Assembly: GCA_964560765.1 (NCBI GenBank)
Contig: CAZLMG010000012.1
Span: 1-64,000, forward strand
Source of the DNA: CAZLMG01 sp964560765
GTDB taxonomy: Bacteria; Bdellovibrionota_B; Oligoflexia; Oligoflexales; CAZLMG01
Direction of reading: 5' to 3'
DNA length: 64,000 nt
Shown one piece after another: positions 62,217 to 64,000 of this stretch. The notes under the pieces were generated by a model, which did no database searches, was not told where the DNA came from, and saw nothing but the letters and a program-made list of their open reading frames with translations. The stretch's first letter is position 1. Each line of letters opens with the position of its first letter. Position numbers and translations under genes: made by a program.

Positions 62217-62328
62217 AGGTCACGTCCCAGGGCCTTCTGGGGCCCTTGCAGCAGTTTTATTAAAATATCAATACAATGTCAACATATTTTTATAAAAATG
62301 TTATATTTTATTGATATTGTTATGAAAT
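62217..62328. other. AT-rich intergenic block with dyad symmetry
   Basis: 62255-62325 is about 80% A/T in a G/C-rich region. It contains the palindrome ATTTTTATAAAAAT (62285-62298) and the inverted repeats AATATCAATA / TATTGATATT. It separates the vWA gene from the two GT2 genes; possibly the vWA promoter and/or the GT2 transcript end. Confidence 0.5.
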
Positions 62329-63321
62329 TTATATGGACGCATAGGATGGATCAAAGCCATTACCGACTGGATAGGCATTCGCAAGGTATTCGTCTTTGCT
62401 GATCTTCCACGTATGAATGGACGTATCCCGGCGGCGCACCTGTACATAATTGAAGCGATCAATCGACAAAATGCGATGGCCCCTGGCAAGGCAAAGGTGC
62501 AAAAACTCTACATCCCCTCCCCCCGTGCGATCCGAAAAACGAAGTTCCGGAAACAGGGACCTCTTGAAAAAGAGCGTGCCCCCAGCGACGTTGCGCCCGT
62601 AGGAAAACTCGTGCCCCGGCCGACGCACATACAAGCTTGCATCGTCCTCCATCCAAGTATAGACGCTGGTTTTGCCAAGAACGCTCGCGTCGGTAAACCG
62701 TGTCGCCAGCACAAGGTCGGACAGATAGTTCGGGAAATAGTAGTCATCGTCATCCATCTTCGCCACATAGTCACCACTGGCCCGAGCTATCGCTTGGTTC
62801 AAGGCCTCGCCCAAAGAAACCGCCCCCAAATCCAGCCAAATCACAGCCGGGTGTGCGGCCGCATACCGCTCCCGAATGACCGGCAGGTCCAGATTCTCAA
62901 TGTTATTGAAGGCGACAATCAGCTCCTTGTTTTCATAATTCTGCTGGCAGAAACTGCGCATCACGTGCTCAATCTGCTCCATGCGACAAGTCGGCACAAC
63001 CGCCGTCACCCTCGGCCGGGAAACCAGCTCATCGCCGATAGCGAACGTGGTTAAATTTGCCGTCTTACGAAGTGAACATGCATCTTCGCTCATGGCGAAA
63101 CGAATGGCCACATGTCGCCGTCGCTCCAGCTGCTCACGATCGCCACGAGTGTCTTGACCCGCTATGGACCGCGGCGTTGCCTTGGGCGTTAGCGGCTGTG
63201 GGTGCCGCGTTAAATAACCCAGTAGTCTACGAAGCCCGCGTGCAACGCGGCGAACAGATGGTGGTGCCATGCGCTGATAGAATGCGTTGAGCTGACTAAT
63301 GATGCCTGAATGTGAACTCAT
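62329..63321 (-). CDS. Family 2 glycosyltransferase
   Basis: A 330-residue protein. The GT-A core starts at about 103 (P-R-V-T-A-V-V-P-T-C-R), with L-I-V-A-F-N-N, and the D-x-D motif in A-K-M-D-D-D-D-Y-Y. A later G-G-D-V-E-F-L-H-L-C-L-A-R is the acceptor-side motif; about 100 extra N-terminal residues are basic. It probably adds a sugar to an envelope polysaccharide or protein. The ATG overlaps the stop of the upstream GT2 gene by 4 bp (ATGA). Confidence 0.88.
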   Translation of the reverse strand: MSSHSGIISQLNAFYQRMAPPSVRRVARGLRRLLGYLTRHPQPLTPKATPRSIAGQDTRGDREQLERRRHVAIRFAMSEDACSLRKTANLTTFAIGDELVSRPRVTAVVPTCRMEQIEHVMRSFCQQNYENKELIVAFNNIENLDLPVIRERYAAAHPAVIWLDLGAVSLGEALNQAIARASGDYVAKMDDDDYYFPNYLSDLVLATRFTDASVLGKTSVYTWMEDDASLYVRRPGHEFSYGRNVAGGTLFFKRSLFPELRFSDRTGGGDVEFLHLCLARGHRILSIDRFNYVQVRRRDTSIHTWKISKDEYLANAYPVGNGFDPSYASI

Positions 63322-64000
63322 GTGCTTCGCCGTTCCGCCGGCCCCAAGATCAACAGCTCATTTGCCGAGAGATGTTTTTGCAAAGAGCCAACCGATCGAG
63401 ATGATAACGAACGATCCCTTAAAAGATCCTGAATGGCTCGAAACTCGACTTTACGACGGCGAATCTCATCCTGACTCCATTGATCATACGCACCTGTATC
63501 GCTCACTTCGTTCAGTCGACGAAGCGAGACGATCTGGGAAGAATGATAAATCCTGAGTCCAGAAAACTGGGCGCGAAAGGCCAGATCCGTATCGGCCGCC
63601 GCCAGCAAATCCGAGTAGCCATTGAGTTCCGCAAATGCGGACTTGCGAATCACCATCGCACCATGGGCGATAGATCCCTGCGGCGTCATGGCCGTCGATA
63701 GACCACTCTGGTGAAAAGGATGCGCTTGCAACTTCTCGTAGAGGAAAGGCGAAGCATGGCGATGATCCACAAATTGCTCGCGACATCCGCCAAAAATATC
63801 CGCATTTTTTTCCTGGAGCAGCGTTACGGAACGCCAGATGCGATTGGGCATAGATAGGTCATCAGCATCCTGAACGGCGATAAAATCTGTGCGCAAGTGC
63901 GGAAAGGTCCAGTTTGCTAACTTAAACTGTCCAACAGGACGCCGAGAGCGATAAAAATACAGGCGTTCGTATCCGGCATAGGAAGCCCGAAACTCGTCTT
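63318..64000 (-). CDS. Family 2 glycosyltransferase, 5' end beyond the window
   Basis: The frame is open from 63318 to the window edge, so at least 227 residues are seen and the start lies outside. The D-x-D motif is in A-V-Q-D-A-D-D-L-S-M-P-N-R, and G-A-M-V-I-R-K-S-A-F-A-E-L-N-G-Y and A-A-D-T-D-L-A-F-R-A are typical of GT2 acceptor regions. It is translationally coupled to the next GT2 gene by a 4-bp overlap, suggesting a surface-glycan locus continuing beyond the window. Confidence 0.85.
   Translation of the reverse strand, partial: DEFRASYAGYERLYFYRSRRPVGQFKLANWTFPHLRTDFIAVQDADDLSMPNRIWRSVTLLQEKNADIFGGCREQFVDHRHASPFLYEKLQAHPFHQSGLSTAMTPQGSIAHGAMVIRKSAFAELNGYSDLLAAADTDLAFRAQFSGLRIYHSSQIVSLRRLNEVSDTGAYDQWSQDEIRRRKVEFRAIQDLLRDRSLSSRSVGSLQKHLSANELLILGPAERRST

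Overview
The window is about 64 kb of a dense, roughly 54% GC chromosome from a diderm (LPS-bearing) bacterium. Gram-negative markers are KdsB, a GT9 heptosyltransferase-like enzyme, several outer-membrane beta-barrels, many lipoproteins and a complete pilMNOPQ operon. Together with a FliG-type protein, a MinD-like ATPase beside a J-domain/HTH protein and an unusually large set of secreted hydrolases, the content fits the Bdellovibrionota/Oligoflexia or another 'Deltaproteobacteria'-type lineage. This placement is an inference from gene content only. Starts are mixed ATG/GTG/TTG with good GGAG-type ribosome binding sites. No tRNA, rRNA, insertion sequence or CRISPR array was seen.

Layout. 0-5 kb: tail of a PGGIP-repeat protein with a strong terminator, a GT9 glycosyltransferase, then a minus-strand operon of an ECF-sigma-like protein, a membrane anti-sigma-like protein and a lipoprotein. 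4.6-15.7 kb (plus): kdsB, a giant gluzincin/beta-barrel fusion, aroC, two small barrels, an HtrA protease, malQ and a receiver-TPR protein. 15.7-27.2 kb (mostly minus): a secreted EEP-family phosphoesterase, pgeF, aroQ, a TPR protein, a lipoprotein and pilQ-P-O-N-M. 27.5-35.3 kb: cystathionine beta-synthase and a stand-alone cyclic-nucleotide-binding protein, a single polypeptide joining a FliF-like periplasmic region to FliG, a DsbA-like oxidoreductase, a Csd6-like L,D-transpeptidase-fold protein and an FtsJ-type methyltransferase. 35.2-40.1 kb (minus): rluD-like, J/HTH, MinD-like, yciB-like, a small basic protein and rsmI. 40.4 kb: a 6S RNA gene. 40.6-52 kb: a Sel1 protein, metG, two large lipoproteins, an Ala/Pro-repeat membrane protein, an aminotransferase and pheS-pheT. 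52-64 kb: a secretome-rich segment (DUF4360 protein, FluC, transglutaminase-elicitor-like lipoprotein, Tat-exported cupin, radical SAM/SPASM enzyme, three putative metallopeptidases, vWA lipoprotein), ending in two GT2 glycosyltransferases, the last cut by the window edge.

The genes fall into envelope biogenesis (LPS, barrels, HtrA, peptidoglycan), surface motility (type IV pilus alignment complex; possibly the FliF/FliG fusion), core metabolism and translation (AroC, AroQ, CBS, MetG, PheST, RsmI, RluD, 6S RNA) and an exported enzyme arsenal. The strongest candidate for something undescribed is the FliF-FliG-like fusion at 29.5-31.9 kb, encoded with no other flagellar gene in the window. The gluzincin-barrel fusion, the transglutaminase-elicitor lipoprotein and the 11-bp helically phased repeat array upstream of a metzincin gene also deserve a second look.
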